Source: Ochotona curzoniae (taxonomy: Eukaryota > Chordata > Mammalia > Lagomorpha > Ochotonidae). From it: DNA of 64,000 nt. The translations under genes and the position numbers were made by a program. This document shows positions 50,201 to 53,082 of the stretch, in pieces. The DNA lies in assembly GCF_017591425.1 (NCBI RefSeq), contig NW_024466599.1:27318001-27382000 (forward strand), written 5' to 3'. The notes beneath the pieces were generated by a model, which ran no database searches, was not told the DNA's origin, and saw nothing but the letters and a program-made list of their open reading frames with translations. Each line of letters begins with the position of its first letter. Position 1 is the first letter of the stretch.

Positions 50201-52911
50201 GAAGGCAGCTGAAGTTGGCCTAGGGATGGTGGCCCCTTGTACCAATGTGTGACACTTCCTGGCTTTGACCTGGCCCATACTTGCTTTTTATGGCCACTAG
50301 GGAGTGAACCAGAGAATGGAAGATTTCTGTCTCTTCCGTTCCCTTTCAAATAAATAATCTAAACAAAAACAAAAGTGAACAAGAAACACACACACACACA
50401 CATAGGGGTTGGTGTGACGGCGTACTGGCTACAGCCTTGCTTGGCATGTGCCAGGATCCCAAATGGGTGCCAGTTTGTGTCCTGGCTGCTCCACTTCCAA
50501 TCCTGCACCCTGCTTCTGGCCTGGGAAAGCAGTACATGGCTGGCCTAAAGCCTTTGGACCTTGCACCTCCATGGGAGAACAGGAAAAACTCCTGGCTCCT
50601 GGCTTCAGATCAGCTCAGCTCTAGCTGTTATGGCCATTTGGGGAGTGAACCAGCAAACAGAAGATCTTTCTCTCTCTGACACTTTCTCTTTCTCTCTGTA
50701 AATCTGCCTTTGGATCATCATGAATACTATCATGGAATAATTACGCTTGTAATTCTCTTGGTTCACTTTTATCTAATTCGATGACCTTTCAGGATCAATA
50801 TTGATACAGCATGCCCAAGGTGCACAGGACCTTCAAGGAGCCCACATGTTTTTCTTAACACAGTATTTGAATCAAATAAAATAACTTACTCAGATCCAGC
50901 GTCTGCATCTTGTTCCTGCAGGTCTCGGAGAAGAGCTTTCACTTTCTCTTGATTCTCAGAAGTCATCTGCAGAGTCTGCAGGGGGACTTTGGCTTGGGGC
51001 TTCCATTTGGGGAGTGGCTCTCCTTTGCTAATGCTACTGTTGCTAGGTCTGCAAAGGACACCAGAGCAGAATTACACACTTACCTGCCATCAAAGCTTTT
51101 GCGGTCTCCTCCAAGTTCCCATTTAAACACAACAAGAGGTGAACTTTCAAATATTTTACAAAGGACAGCAATGAATGGCTACAGATTATTTCCTAACGAG
51201 GCCACACTCCATTACACTGGAACTGCCGGAAGAAGACTCAGCATCATTAAGTCCGACTTCACTTATTCACCAGCTGGAAAAAGCATAGCTAATGACCTTC
51301 CCCCAACAACAGAGCTCAAAAAGAAGTCACACACAAAGGATATTTATTTCATCTTATATTAGGCACTCAATCTGAAATCAACCGAGTCACATCTTTCTTG
51401 CAAATACCAGGCCCTATTTTAAAAAATCCAAATTATCATCACTACTTGATTATAAAATAATATAGGTTCACTGCAGAAAGGCAAAAAATGAAGGAGAAAA
51501 GTCATCCCACATCACATAGTTTTTAAAAAAAATTTATGTATTATTTTCCATGATTCAGTTTTGTAGTTATAGGGATTTCTTTTTATCCCTCCCCTTCCTC
51601 TCTGCCCATATTCTCCTTCCCACATTCTCCTCCACAGTATCCCAGTACTGCAGCTCGTTAGTAACAGTTACAACCTTATTTTCTACCATTTAAGTGCATC
51701 ATGGCATTGTAGAAATGGGCAAAGGTAGAACAGCTAGCGTTCTACTGCCAGGGTTTGTATTTATTTATTTATTTTCTGCCAAGGTATATTTAACTCTTTA
51801 ATTGGAGTAAAAGTGTACCTTTTAAATAAAATTACATAGCATATGTAATTGTTTTATTTGCTTCACTTGCTTATCAAAGTAATACTAACTTATTTCTAAA
51901 CTTAATCTCATAACAATCTTAAATGGTTACATACAGATACAGATGTACTGGATTCATTACACTGATTCATTTTTGGAATTTAGATTTTTAAGAACTATTT
52001 TTGGTATTCAAGACAGTAAATTCTATTGTTAAGAACTATTTTTGATATTCAAAATAGTAGATTCTAAAGTTTTACTTATTCAGTATGTCATATTTTTTAT
52101 TTGGCCTGTTCCATGATAAATTTTTGCCGAAATTTCACTGTGTTTAAAATCCAACATGTTAAAATCCAACATACTGAAAAGAATCACATTTATATACTCA
52201 CAAAGCCAGGTAGCAATGCAGAATATAGTTGTTCATTTTAACCACCTAGTTCAACTTTTTTGAAAAGAAGTCTTACTCTTACCCAAATTCATCGTTTTCT
52301 CCCAACTTGTGGTTTTCAAAAATCTTAAAAATACAGGATCATTTTTTACCTGAACTCATCAATTGTTTTACATTTGCCAAACGTGCATGCATTTAAACAT
52401 ACACTCACTCCTTTTCTGTACCCTTTTTCCTCTTCTCTCTCTCTCTCTATTTATACATATATAAAACCATTAAGGTCACAGAAAAGTGGGAGTAAGACAG
52501 GCTTACTTGGGCACAAAAAATTTGTAATGGATATATATATATTTTATAATAAGCATTTTCCAGGAACACTGTGAAGACTCCTGGTATGCATGGTCAGAAT
52601 TATTTGACATTTTTTCCCCCTTAGCCATCCATTTTCCCACTCATTAGTGATGAAAACTGTTCTCATGCTTGAACATTCAAAGAGCACAATGACCTGGATG
52701 GGCGCCTTGATTCACCGAAGACACAAAAATCATCTCCATCATCCCACATCCTACTGGAAGCCTTTCGGTTGCCGCCTCCTCCGCCCCCACTGCCCCCGCC
52801 ACTGCTGCCATGAGATTTACTAGGGTGGCCTCGGCCTCCTCTTCCTCCTTTGGAAGAGCCTTTCCCGCTTCCTTTGCCTGGCTTGCCTTTCCGCCTCACC
52901 GAAGAACTCAT
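8111..52911 (-). CDS. DHX57: DHX57, DExH-box RNA helicase (spliced, 23 coding exons)
   Basis: Coding exons on the minus strand, 5' to 3': 52694-52911, 50890-51048, 49501-49689, 48357-49195, 46575-46753, 45042-45163, 43195-43390, 42280-42404, 39581-39714, 37828-37882, 33934-34139, 28650-28766, 26331-26427, 25167-25340, 24488-24688, 22415-22691, 20501-20596, 20333-20416, 15947-16081, 15171-15245, 13133-13267, 10188-10388, 8111-8254. They total 4158 nt (1385 aa), all with GT-AG borders and consistent phases. Order of domains: G/S/R-rich N-terminus (1-60), UBA (about 180-220), RWD split by a CCCH zinc finger (C303, C311, C317, H321), RecA1 with GMTGCGKTT (566-574), TQPRR (598-602), DEVH (667-670), SAT (699-701), RecA2 with STNIAETS (911-918) and QRKGRAGR (959-966), then winged-helix/HA2 and OB-fold regions. 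Family members are ATP-dependent RNA helicases related to DHX29/DHX36; the exact DHX57 substrate is not well defined. Match to human DHX57 is from memory of the family, and is near end-to-end. Confidence 0.97.
8255..8931 (-). other. Intron 23, left part: nothing further recognised
   Basis: No known repeat seen. Short frames (8393-8626, 8551-8754) are antisense to each other and unsupported. Confidence 0.4.
8932..9265 (+). mobile_element. C-repeat SINE, full length, low divergence
   Basis: GGGGCCTGGTGCCATGGCC start, clean core at 8983-9000, AATAATAAATAAGTAAATC tail. Confidence 0.93.
9600..9901 (-). mobile_element. C-repeat SINE, young, internal deletion
   Basis: A (TTTTA)n expansion at 9626-9655 jumps straight to GCTCACTCCCCAAGTGAG, so the CT-rich segment with the GATCTTCC box is missing. 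The 5' end is intact (GCGCCACCGCGCCGGGCCC). Confidence 0.93.
10188..10388 (-). CDS. DHX57: DHX57 exon 23, residues 1272-1338 (OB fold)
   Basis: Acceptor TGTCACAG|GTCAGA, donor CATCAG|GTAAGC. It encodes [37 protein letters not shown] and [20 protein letters not shown]. 67 codons in phase 0. Confidence 0.97.
10482..10767 (-). mobile_element. C-repeat SINE, old copy
   Basis: Diverged; recognisable from CCATTTCCCAAATGGTT, GCACATGAGCAGGGAACTGG and the reverse CCCATATGGG core at about 10720. Confidence 0.75.
10895..11700 (+). mobile_element. Ancient mammalian repeat (L2-type), split by a SINE
   Basis: The segments 10920-11104 (CTTCACACAAATCATGCCTC, then AAACTCTACAATGG) and 11438-11700 (CTACAGTGGTTTCCC, later TTCCCTGACTATATGA) read as one old element interrupted by the SINE at 11105. 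Family assignment is from memory of the consensus and is approximate. Confidence 0.45.
11105..11420 (+). mobile_element. C-repeat SINE inserted into an older repeat
   Basis: GACCCGGCGCAGTGGCCTAG start, AATAAAAATAAACGTATC tail. Flanks CTCTACAATGG and GCCTACAGTGG look like a diverged target-site duplication. Confidence 0.92.
11740..12035 (+). mobile_element. C-repeat SINE, old copy
   Basis: GGCACCGTGAGTTAAGCC 5' region, tail CAAATAAGTAAAAAAATGCC. Confidence 0.75.
12036..12343 (+). mobile_element. C-repeat SINE, old copy, in tandem
   Basis: Directly follows the A-tail of the previous copy: GGTTGGAGTGTGTACTGTGG start, CAAATAAAAAGAAATTGG tail. Confidence 0.8.
12345..12480 (+). mobile_element. 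C-repeat SINE fragment
   Basis: Third in the tandem run: ATGCCAGTTTGAGTTCC, then CCATGTGGGAGACTTGC. It lacks both ends. Confidence 0.6.
13133..13267 (-). CDS. DHX57: DHX57 exon 22, residues 1227-1271 (OB fold)
   Basis: Acceptor TTGTGTAG|GTGAAA, donor TACCAG|GTCAGA. It encodes [18 protein letters not shown], then [21 protein letters not shown], which is nearly invariant in DHX57 orthologues. Confidence 0.97.
13268..14670 (-). other. Intron 21, repeat-poor part
   Basis: AT-rich, no recognised repeat or gene; a GC-rich island near 13430-13510 and 13950-14010 is bounded by AT-rich DNA. Confidence 0.4.
14671..15001 (+). mobile_element. C-repeat SINE, full length
   Basis: GGGGCCCAGTGCAATAGC start; core CCATATGG followed by TCGCTGG; poly(A) at 14990. 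AGTATGTTTG (14662-14671) recurs at 15001-15010 as the target-site duplication. Confidence 0.93.
15171..15245 (-). CDS. DHX57: DHX57 exon 21, residues 1202-1226
   Basis: Acceptor TCTCGCAG|GCGAAC, donor GTCCAG|GTAATA. It encodes [14 protein letters not shown] and [11 protein letters not shown], the conserved entry to the OB-fold region. 75 nt, phase 0. Confidence 0.95.
15748..15873. repeat. Minisatellite, 3 x 42 bp, hairpin plus CACGTG in each unit
   Basis: Units at 15748-15789, 15790-15831 and 15832-15873 are nearly identical (one A/G change in unit 1). Each contains the perfect 7-bp stem, 4-nt loop CTGCTCCTGTGGGAGCAG (15752, 15794, 15836) and the palindrome CACGTG (15784, 15826, 15868). A fourth CACGTG lies at 15902. 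The array ends 72 nt from the exon 20 donor. A period of 42 is divisible by three, so frames stay open on both strands. Confidence 0.95.
15888..15902. repeat. (CCCAT)n simple repeat
   Basis: Three CCCAT units between the 42-bp array and the exon 20 donor. Confidence 0.85.
15947..16081 (-). CDS. DHX57: DHX57 exon 20, residues 1157-1201
   Basis: Acceptor TTTCAG|GAAATGG, donor GAAGAG|GTAAAC. It encodes [18 protein letters not shown], then [17 protein letters not shown] and [10 protein letters not shown], 45 codons in phase 0. Reading continues open into the intron for about 80 codons because of a 42-bp array just downstream. Confidence 0.97.
16251..16586 (+). mobile_element. C-repeat SINE, full length, tail-to-tail with next
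   Basis: GCGGGCCTGGCGGCGTGGCC start, intact core at 16306, A-tail at 16570-16586 that abuts the T-side of an inverted copy. Confidence 0.94.
16587..16891 (-). mobile_element. C-repeat SINE, old inverted copy
   Basis: Reverse-oriented, diverged (CAGGAGCCTGGATC, GGCACGTTAGCAGGAAG), ending at GCCACGCCTGCCCC. Confidence 0.75.
17301..17637 (+). mobile_element. C-repeat SINE, full length
   Basis: GGGCCCGGCGGCATGGCC start. TATAAATCTCTTTGTC before and AAATCTCTTTGTC after suggest a target-site duplication AAATCTCTTTGTC. Confidence 0.95.
17638..18269 (-). other. Intron 19 stretch, nothing recognised
   Basis: Unique-looking; a poly(A) run at 17949-17963 has no attached retroelement that I recognise. 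Confidence 0.4.
18270..18508 (+). mobile_element. C-repeat SINE, old, 5'-truncated
   Basis: GCCTGGGAAGGCAGCAGAGG through CATTTGGGGAGTGAACCAG to CAAATAAACCTTAAA. Confidence 0.7.
18538..18606 (-). mobile_element. C-repeat SINE 5' fragment
   Basis: Reverse 5' end only: CTGGTGCCCATATGGGATGC ... CCGTAACACCAGCC. Confidence 0.75.
18636..18760 (+). mobile_element. L2-like ancient repeat fragment
   Basis: CATTTATTCCATAAATCTTTAC followed by TTTTAGGCACTGGGGATG and GAACAAAACTGATGA (quoted in pieces) matches the familiar L2 3' pattern 'calibre' of tottering duration: feeding-tail motif order start, GGCACT, GAACAAA. Subfamily not assigned. Confidence 0.45.
19105..19150 (+). mobile_element. C-repeat SINE tail fragment
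   Basis: Only the 3' end: CAAATCTGATTTTACAAC and AATAAATAAATC with poly(A). Confidence 0.6.
19160..19449 (-). mobile_element. LINE-1 ORF2 5' piece (endonuclease start), decayed
   Basis: Minus-strand frame carries the L1 ORF2p start pattern: [35 protein letters not shown]. It is truncated and encodes no complete protein. Confidence 0.8.
19450..19683 (+). mobile_element. LINE-1 ORF1 3' piece, inverted relative to the ORF2 piece
   Basis: Plus-strand sequence matches the end of L1 ORF1 (AGGCCAGAAGAGAATGGAG, CAGCCCAGGATAATATACC, CCAGCAAAGC). Head-to-head with the ORF2 piece; the ORF1 3' end lies at the far side, as expected for a 5'-inverted L1. Confidence 0.75.
19687..20029 (+). mobile_element. 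C-repeat SINE with unusual internal segment
   Basis: Standard 5' half, but after CTGGAAGAGCTCCTG an extra TTGTTTTTCTTAATGG run precedes the normal CTCTGGCTTTGG; tail CAAATAGATTTTTAAAAT. Confidence 0.88.
20333..20416 (-). CDS. DHX57: DHX57 exon 19, residues 1129-1156 (HA2)
   Basis: Acceptor AAATTTAG|GGATGG, donor CTGCAG|GTGAGC. It encodes [17 protein letters not shown] and [11 protein letters not shown], a 28-codon phase-0 exon. It is separated from exon 18 by an 84-nt intron, the shortest in the gene. Confidence 0.95.
20501..20596 (-). CDS. DHX57: DHX57 exon 18, residues 1097-1128 (HA2)
   Basis: Acceptor CATTTAG|GTGTCT, donor ATAAG|GTGAGC. It encodes [19 protein letters not shown] and [13 protein letters not shown]. 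Phase 0 at both ends (96 nt), so it could be skipped in frame. Confidence 0.95.
20597..22135 (-). other. Intron 17, repeat-poor part
   Basis: About 1.5 kb with no recognised gene. 21130-21400 has SINE-like spacing (GGACCTAGG...AGGAGGTGGGATGG) but is too decayed to call. Confidence 0.35.
22136..22375 (+). mobile_element. Diverged C-repeat SINE abutting exon 17
   Basis: GGTCACGTGGCCTAGCAG, CCTTGTGGGAGACAGGAG, CCTGGCTGTTGCAGGTGTC mark an old copy whose end is about 40 nt from the exon 17 donor. Confidence 0.6.
22415..22691 (-). CDS. DHX57: DHX57 exon 17, residues 1004-1096 (winged helix/HA2)
   Basis: Acceptor TTTTCAG|AATTAAG, donor CCTTTC|GTAAGT. It encodes [33 protein letters not shown], and [19 protein letters not shown], a typical DExH winged-helix and HA2 segment. 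A diverged SINE abuts the donor side. Confidence 0.97.
22950..23151 (+). mobile_element. C-repeat SINE with large internal deletion
   Basis: GGGCCTGGCAGCGTGGCC start joins at GATTCTAATCCAGCATCGG directly to the 3' third; about 130 bp are missing. Tail AATAAACAAATAAATC. Confidence 0.92.
23170..23497 (-). mobile_element. C-repeat SINE, inverted, tail-to-tail with previous
   Basis: TTTATGTATTTATACTGG tail side through the reverse core at 23438 to GTGCCAGGCTTC. Confidence 0.9.
24003..24275 (-). mobile_element. C-repeat SINE, old copy
   Basis: GATTGATTTATTTAAAGGG, GAGATCTTCTACCTGCTGG, GGCTGGTATCTCAGGCAG. Confidence 0.75.
24488..24688 (-). CDS. DHX57: DHX57 exon 16, residues 937-1004 (motif VI)
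   Basis: Acceptor TTTATAG|ATATGATG, donor TAAG|GTTACA (a weak donor). It encodes [18 protein letters not shown] and [26 protein letters not shown] at 959-966 supplies the arginine-finger motif VI. It ends in the start of the winged-helix region. Confidence 0.97.
25167..25340 (-). CDS. DHX57: DHX57 exon 15, residues 879-937 (motif V)
   Basis: Acceptor CTTTCAG|ATGTAT, donor AAAAG|GTACTA. It encodes [34 protein letters not shown] and [22 protein letters not shown] (911-918) is motif V. Human has a serine where this gene has C in VIDCGK. Confidence 0.97.
25797..26142 (+). mobile_element. C-repeat SINE, youngest-looking copy, perfect TSD
   Basis: GGGCCCGGCGCGGTGGCGC start, CpG-rich body, long poly(A) (26121-26142). 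Exact 14-bp duplication AGAAATATGTTGCT at 25783-25796 and 26143-26156 proves retroposition. Confidence 0.98.
26331..26427 (-). CDS. DHX57: DHX57 exon 14, residues 847-879 (motif IV)
   Basis: Acceptor TACCCAG|GCGCTA, donor AGCG|GTAAGC. It encodes [20 protein letters not shown], containing the motif IV region VFLPG at 851-855. Confidence 0.96.
27290..27415 (+). mobile_element. MIR fragment
   Basis: CATCATTTCATTTGATCCCC and GGGTCACAGGGTTACTAAGC follow the MIR order (count of carrier digits aside). Confidence 0.4.
27930..28250 (+). mobile_element. L2-like fragment
   Basis: CATCAATAAATGTTTACTC, GGGCACTATTCTAGGGTC, then CACCTGAGCTGAACCTTGAA in the order of an L2 3' end. Confidence 0.5.
28320..28480 (+). 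mobile_element. MIR fragment
   Basis: GGTGAGGCACTATGCTAAC, TTCATTTTACAAACAAGG, AAACTGGAGCATAGAAGAG in MIR order; directly precedes the 23-bp array. Confidence 0.6.
28486..28599. repeat. Minisatellite, 5 x 23 bp, next to exon 13 donor
   Basis: Units begin GAYGAGACWC at 28486, 28509, 28532, 28554 and 28577 (lengths 23, 23, 22, 23, 23), each ending GGACTC plus five variable bases. The last unit ends 50 nt from the exon 13 donor. Confidence 0.95.
28650..28766 (-). CDS. DHX57: DHX57 exon 13, residues 808-847
   Basis: Acceptor CTTCCAG|GAGTTA, donor CCAG|GTAACT. It encodes [19 protein letters not shown] and [17 protein letters not shown], the start of RecA2. The intron just past the donor carries a 23-bp minisatellite at 28486-28599. 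Confidence 0.96.
29330..29590 (+). mobile_element. C-repeat SINE, 5'-truncated
   Basis: Starts mid-element at CTGGCAGCTCCACTTCGC; long AATAATAATAAATAATAA tail. Confidence 0.85.
29609..29940 (+). mobile_element. C-repeat SINE, young subfamily
   Basis: GGGCCCGGCCCGATAGGG start inserted in the A-rich tail of the preceding copy. Confidence 0.94.
29967..30245 (+). mobile_element. C-repeat SINE, old copy, CA repeat in tail
   Basis: GGGCCAGAGTTATTGTG start; CAAATAAATAAGTCTTC tail runs into a dinucleotide repeat. Confidence 0.8.
30245..30271. repeat. (CA)13 microsatellite
   Basis: Uninterrupted CA run grown from a SINE tail. Confidence 0.95.
30308..30620 (+). mobile_element. C-repeat SINE
   Basis: GGAGCCTGGTGCAGTAGCC start, reduced middle (short deletion near 30420), poly(A) at 30607. 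Confidence 0.88.
30622..30845 (+). mobile_element. C-repeat SINE, very diverged
   Basis: CCTGACTCTTGCTTCTGAC, GGCTGTGGGAGGCAACAG, AGCCATTGTGGGTACTTGC; resembles the copy at 40498. Confidence 0.55.
30956..31279 (+). mobile_element. C-repeat SINE
   Basis: GGACCGGTGCGATGGCTC start, GGTAAATTTTCG A-box variant, AATAAAAATAAATAAATC tail. Confidence 0.9.
31280..32863 (-). other. Intron 12 stretch, no repeat or gene recognised
   Basis: Several overlapping frames on both strands (31440-31760, 32226-32516, 32326-32757) have no recognisable domain. Part may be an unclassified lagomorph repeat. Confidence 0.35.
32864..33193 (-). mobile_element. C-repeat SINE
   Basis: Poly(T) 32864, GATTCACTCCCCAAGTG, reverse core with CCCATATAGGATCC, end GCATGGGGCCCG. 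Confidence 0.92.
33194..33654. other. Intron 12, open frames of unknown origin
   Basis: A 115-codon plus frame (33236-33583) and an 82-codon minus frame (33398-33646) overlap. Neither shows a domain I know; an unclassified interspersed repeat is likelier than a gene. Confidence 0.3.
33655..33692 (-). mobile_element. C-repeat SINE 5' scrap
   Basis: GGACTTTTAACTGCTAGAC through CACCAGGCCT only. Confidence 0.6.
33934..34139 (-). CDS. DHX57: DHX57 exon 12, residues 739-808 (inter-RecA insertion)
   Basis: Acceptor TTCCTCAG|GTACGT, donor AAAG|GTAATG. It encodes a charged helical insertion ([48 protein letters not shown]) between RecA1 and RecA2, as seen in DHX57 orthologues. Confidence 0.96.
34140..35613 (-). 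other. Intron 11, mostly unclassified
   Basis: No C-repeat in about 1.4 kb. 35020-35580 carries L2-like order (GGCTGAATGCTTAC, AGAACTTACAAACTCG, GAAGCCAATGAAAGC). Confidence 0.4.
35614..35740 (-). mobile_element. C-repeat SINE, 5'-truncated
   Basis: TTTATGTAAAAGCCAGAG, GAGACAGAGACAGACAG, CACCAGCTCACTTTTC; the tRNA-like end is absent. Confidence 0.6.
35741..36804. other. Intron 11, AT-rich, nothing recognised
   Basis: No supported gene or known repeat. Confidence 0.35.
36805..37022 (-). mobile_element. C-repeat SINE, old partial
   Basis: GTCTCCCACGTAGGTGG, GCACGTGAACAGGAAGCTG, ending GACGCGGGCATCCC. Confidence 0.7.
37480..37650 (+). mobile_element. MIR fragment
   Basis: GTGCCAGGCACAACTGAAG, ACTCATTCCAGTTAAAAG, GTAAACTAAGGTACAGAG follow the MIR consensus order. 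Confidence 0.65.
37828..37882 (-). CDS. DHX57: DHX57 exon 11, residues 721-739 (55-nt micro-exon)
   Basis: The shortest coding exon. Acceptor TGTCTAG|GTCGT, donor ACAAG|GTAAGG. It encodes [19 protein letters not shown], the connector from RecA1 to the DHX57-specific insertion. Phase 1 in, phase 2 out, so skipping would shift the frame. Confidence 0.95.
37984..38275 (-). mobile_element. C-repeat SINE, old copy
   Basis: ATGATTTACTTATTTACTC, GAGGTCTTCCAATTGCTGG, ending GCAACACCAGCCC. Confidence 0.8.
38276..38599 (-). mobile_element. C-repeat SINE
   Basis: ATTTTATTTATTTTTATTAT tail side, CTTCACTCCCTGAGTGACC; the 5' end is broken by the insertion of the next element. Confidence 0.88.
38600..38986 (-). 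mobile_element. C-repeat SINE with probable 3' transduction
   Basis: SINE body 38658-38986. On its 3' side come about 45 bp of non-SINE sequence (38614-38657) and then a second poly(T) (38601-38613). The duplication GCTACTGTGT at 38590-38599 and 38987-38996 encloses the whole unit, so the extra sequence moved together with the SINE. Confidence 0.8.
39000..39580 (-). other. Intron 10, AT-rich, nothing recognised
   Basis: No repeat family or gene supported up to the exon 10 donor. Confidence 0.4.
39581..39714 (-). CDS. DHX57: DHX57 exon 10, residues 676-721 (motif III)
   Basis: Acceptor TTCTCTAG|TGACTTC, donor CCAG|GTGACT. It encodes [10 protein letters not shown], then [17 protein letters not shown] with the SAT motif at 699-701, then PVITIPG. 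Confidence 0.96.
39795..40122 (-). mobile_element. C-repeat SINE, old copy with (GA)n
   Basis: GGGGAAGGGAGAGAGACAG then a GA-rich expansion (39818-39850), GCACCAGCAGGAAGC-like middle, end CCACTAGGTTAAAAGCC. Confidence 0.75.
40498..40770 (+). mobile_element. C-repeat SINE, old divergent subfamily
   Basis: CTAGCAGGTAAGATTCCACC, CTGACTCTGGCTTCC, GGATGGCAGCTCTGTC, CAAATAAATAAAAC. Confidence 0.7.
41225..41460 (+). mobile_element. C-repeat SINE, 5'-truncated
   Basis: GGGTGCTGGTTCTAGAAC, CATTGGGGAGTGAACCAG; tail meets the next, inverted copy. Confidence 0.7.
41461..41740 (-). mobile_element. C-repeat SINE, inverted, tail-to-tail
   Basis: Poly(T) 41464-41475, GAGAGAGAGAGACTCCATTTG, GTACACATTAGCAGGAAGC. 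Confidence 0.75.
42280..42404 (-). CDS. DHX57: DHX57 exon 9, residues 635-676 (motif II DEVH)
   Basis: Acceptor CTTCAAG|TCCTCA, donor GAAAG|GTAACA. It encodes [14 protein letters not shown] and [14 protein letters not shown] at 667-670 is the Walker B/DExH box; DHX57 orthologues carry V rather than A at the third position, so this is not a defect. Confidence 0.97.
42692..42937 (+). mobile_element. C-repeat SINE, old divergent copy
   Basis: TTTAGTTGCACAGTTAAATG, GTATTAGTGTGCCTGGG, CTTTCTGTGTCTGCC and A-tail. Confidence 0.6.
43195..43390 (-). CDS. DHX57: DHX57 exon 8, residues 569-634 (motifs I and Ia)
   Basis: Acceptor ACCAGCAG|A then TGTGGGAAG gives the CGKTT half of Walker A. TQPRRISA (598-605) is motif Ia and GYQIR (about 625-629) the motif Ib region. 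The donor is CAAG|GTTTGT. Catalytic K572 and T573 are present. Confidence 0.97.
43391..43947 (-). other. Intron 7, left part: nothing recognised
   Basis: AT-rich; short TACATAATC tandem near 43870-43895 only. Confidence 0.4.
43948..44163 (+). mobile_element. C-repeat SINE with internal deletion
   Basis: GGGGCAGGTTACGCCTG, CCAGCATCCCATACAAG, CTCCAGCTTGGTCCAGC, CAAATAAATAAACTAC. Confidence 0.7.
44687..45012 (+). mobile_element. C-repeat SINE, older subfamily, next to exon 7
   Basis: GGCAGGGACTGTGGCCCAG start with GGGTTAAGG A-box, AATAAAGAAATAAAAC tail; its 3' end lies 30 nt from the exon 7 donor. Confidence 0.85.
45042..45163 (-). CDS. DHX57: DHX57 exon 7, residues 529-569 (helicase core entry, half of motif I)
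   Basis: Acceptor GTTAG|GCTTCC, donor CTGG|GTGAGA. It encodes LPAWEEREN and VVVISGMTG, the segment before and into the Walker A motif. The intron splits the codon of G569 (GG|A), placing an exon border inside the ATP-binding loop. A C-repeat SINE tail ends about 30 nt beyond the donor. Confidence 0.95.
45164..46574 (-). other. Intron 6, repeat-poor
   Basis: No C-repeat. Long AT-rich stretches; a short (TA)n at 45945-45958. Confidence 0.45.
46575..46753 (-). CDS. DHX57: DHX57 exon 6, residues 469-528
   Basis: Acceptor CTTCAAG|TTG completes V469. It encodes a strongly acidic linker ([18 protein letters not shown]) and then a conserved basic helix ([27 protein letters not shown], given here in part) leading to the helicase core. 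The donor is ACAG|GTATGG and the end is in phase 0. Confidence 0.95.
46845..47160 (+). mobile_element. LINE-1 (L1M-type) 3' end
   Basis: AAAATGTGGCATGTCCATAT, GCTACAACATGAATGACCC, AAGAAGCCAGTTTCAAAG, GATTGTGTTTTGAAATTAGA in the order of an ancient L1M 3' UTR. Confidence 0.75.
47162..47470 (-). mobile_element. C-repeat SINE, old copy
   Basis: AAAGATATATTCACATC tail side, GAGATCTTCCACCTGCTGG, ending ACATAGTTCTGGTGTC; inserted at the end of the L1M piece. Confidence 0.82.
47497..47796 (+). mobile_element. C-repeat SINE
   Basis: GGGCCCTGCGTGATAGC start. GGTGAATTTG at 47489-47497 recurs at 47800-47809 as a target-site duplication. Confidence 0.92.
47811..48050 (+). mobile_element. C-repeat SINE with internal deletion
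   Basis: GGAGTCTGGCACCATGGC start, AATAAATAAATCTTAAA tail; GGTGAATTTGGG flanks it on both sides (47801 and 48052). Confidence 0.9.
48063..48300 (+). mobile_element. C-repeat SINE, 3'-truncated, next to exon 5
   Basis: GGGGACCAGAGTTGTGGC start; breaks off at about 48300, 57 nt from the exon 5 donor. Confidence 0.78.
48357..49195 (-). CDS. DHX57: DHX57 exon 5, residues 189-469 (UBA, RWD, CCCH zinc finger)
   Basis: This is the largest exon, 839 nt. It holds the rest of the UBA domain ([12 protein letters not shown]...[13 protein letters not shown]), the first RWD strand region ([15 protein letters not shown]), a single CCCH zinc finger of spacing C-X7-C-X5-C-X3-H at 303-321, and the rest of the RWD fold ([18 protein letters not shown]). 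The zinc finger is embedded between RWD segments, as in other DHX57 orthologues. The donor is GAAG|GTATGT; a truncated SINE begins about 60 nt into the following intron. Confidence 0.97.
49501..49689 (-). CDS. DHX57: DHX57 exon 4, residues 126-189
   Basis: Acceptor CTTCTCCAG|AAAAG, donor TTTGCAG|GTGACT. It encodes an acidic patch ([16 protein letters not shown]) and the start of the UBA domain (SPFAVQKL). The middle ([19 protein letters not shown]) is alanine/proline-rich, more so than the human segment I remember, and looks fast-evolving. Confidence 0.95.
49830..50020 (+). mobile_element. MIR fragment
   Basis: ACAGTCCTGTATAACCCTAT, GGTACTACTGGAATCCC, TTTTTCAGATAATTAAC in MIR order. Confidence 0.6.
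50069..50372 (+). mobile_element. C-repeat SINE, older subfamily
   Basis: GGGGGCTGATGCTGTGG start, CGTTAAGCACTCCAC A-box area, CAAATAAATAATC tail. Confidence 0.8.
50403..50712 (+). mobile_element. C-repeat SINE, older subfamily
   Basis: GGGGTTGGTGTGACGGCG start, follows a (CA)n at 50388-50402; ends CTCTGTAAATCTGCC without an A-tail. Confidence 0.82.
50890..51048 (-). CDS. DHX57: DHX57 exon 3, residues 73-126
   Basis: Acceptor CTTTGCAG|ACC, donor TGA|GTAAGT. It encodes a basic linker ([11 protein letters not shown]) followed by a short charged helix ([19 protein letters not shown]). No catalytic motif. Phase 2 at both ends. Confidence 0.95.
51049..52693 (-). other. Intron 2, AT-rich, probably partly repeat-derived
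   Basis: No C-repeat. 51510-51800 (CCATGATTCAGTTTTGTAG, GGCATTGTAGAAATGGGC) resembles an L1 3' UTR I cannot name. A near-duplicate TTAAGAACTATTTTTG occurs at 51989 and 52029. Confidence 0.35.
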
Positions 52912-52916
52912 TTCAC
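52694..52916 (-). CDS. DHX57: DHX57 exon 2, residues 1-73 (start codon)
   Basis: Acceptor CTTGCAG|GTGAA precedes the ATG at 52909-52911 (G at -3). The exon encodes [14 protein letters not shown] and then a glycine/serine/arginine-rich low-complexity stretch ending in an acidic [10 protein letters not shown] motif. The N-terminus suggests a flexible RNA- or protein-contacting tail (inference). The donor CCAG|GTCATT is weak at +3 to +6. The last codon is split AG|A (R73). Confidence 0.96.
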
Positions 52917-53082
52917 CTGCAAGAGAAAAAAATTTAATATGGACATTCATGTCAGAGCTATGGATATGGTCTACTTTAAAGAAAATAAAGAATAGGGGAG
53001 AAGAGACACCACCAGATCTGATCAGATCATACTGTAAAAGTGTTGTGTGATACTGCACTGTACCCCACAGGATGTACAAGTA

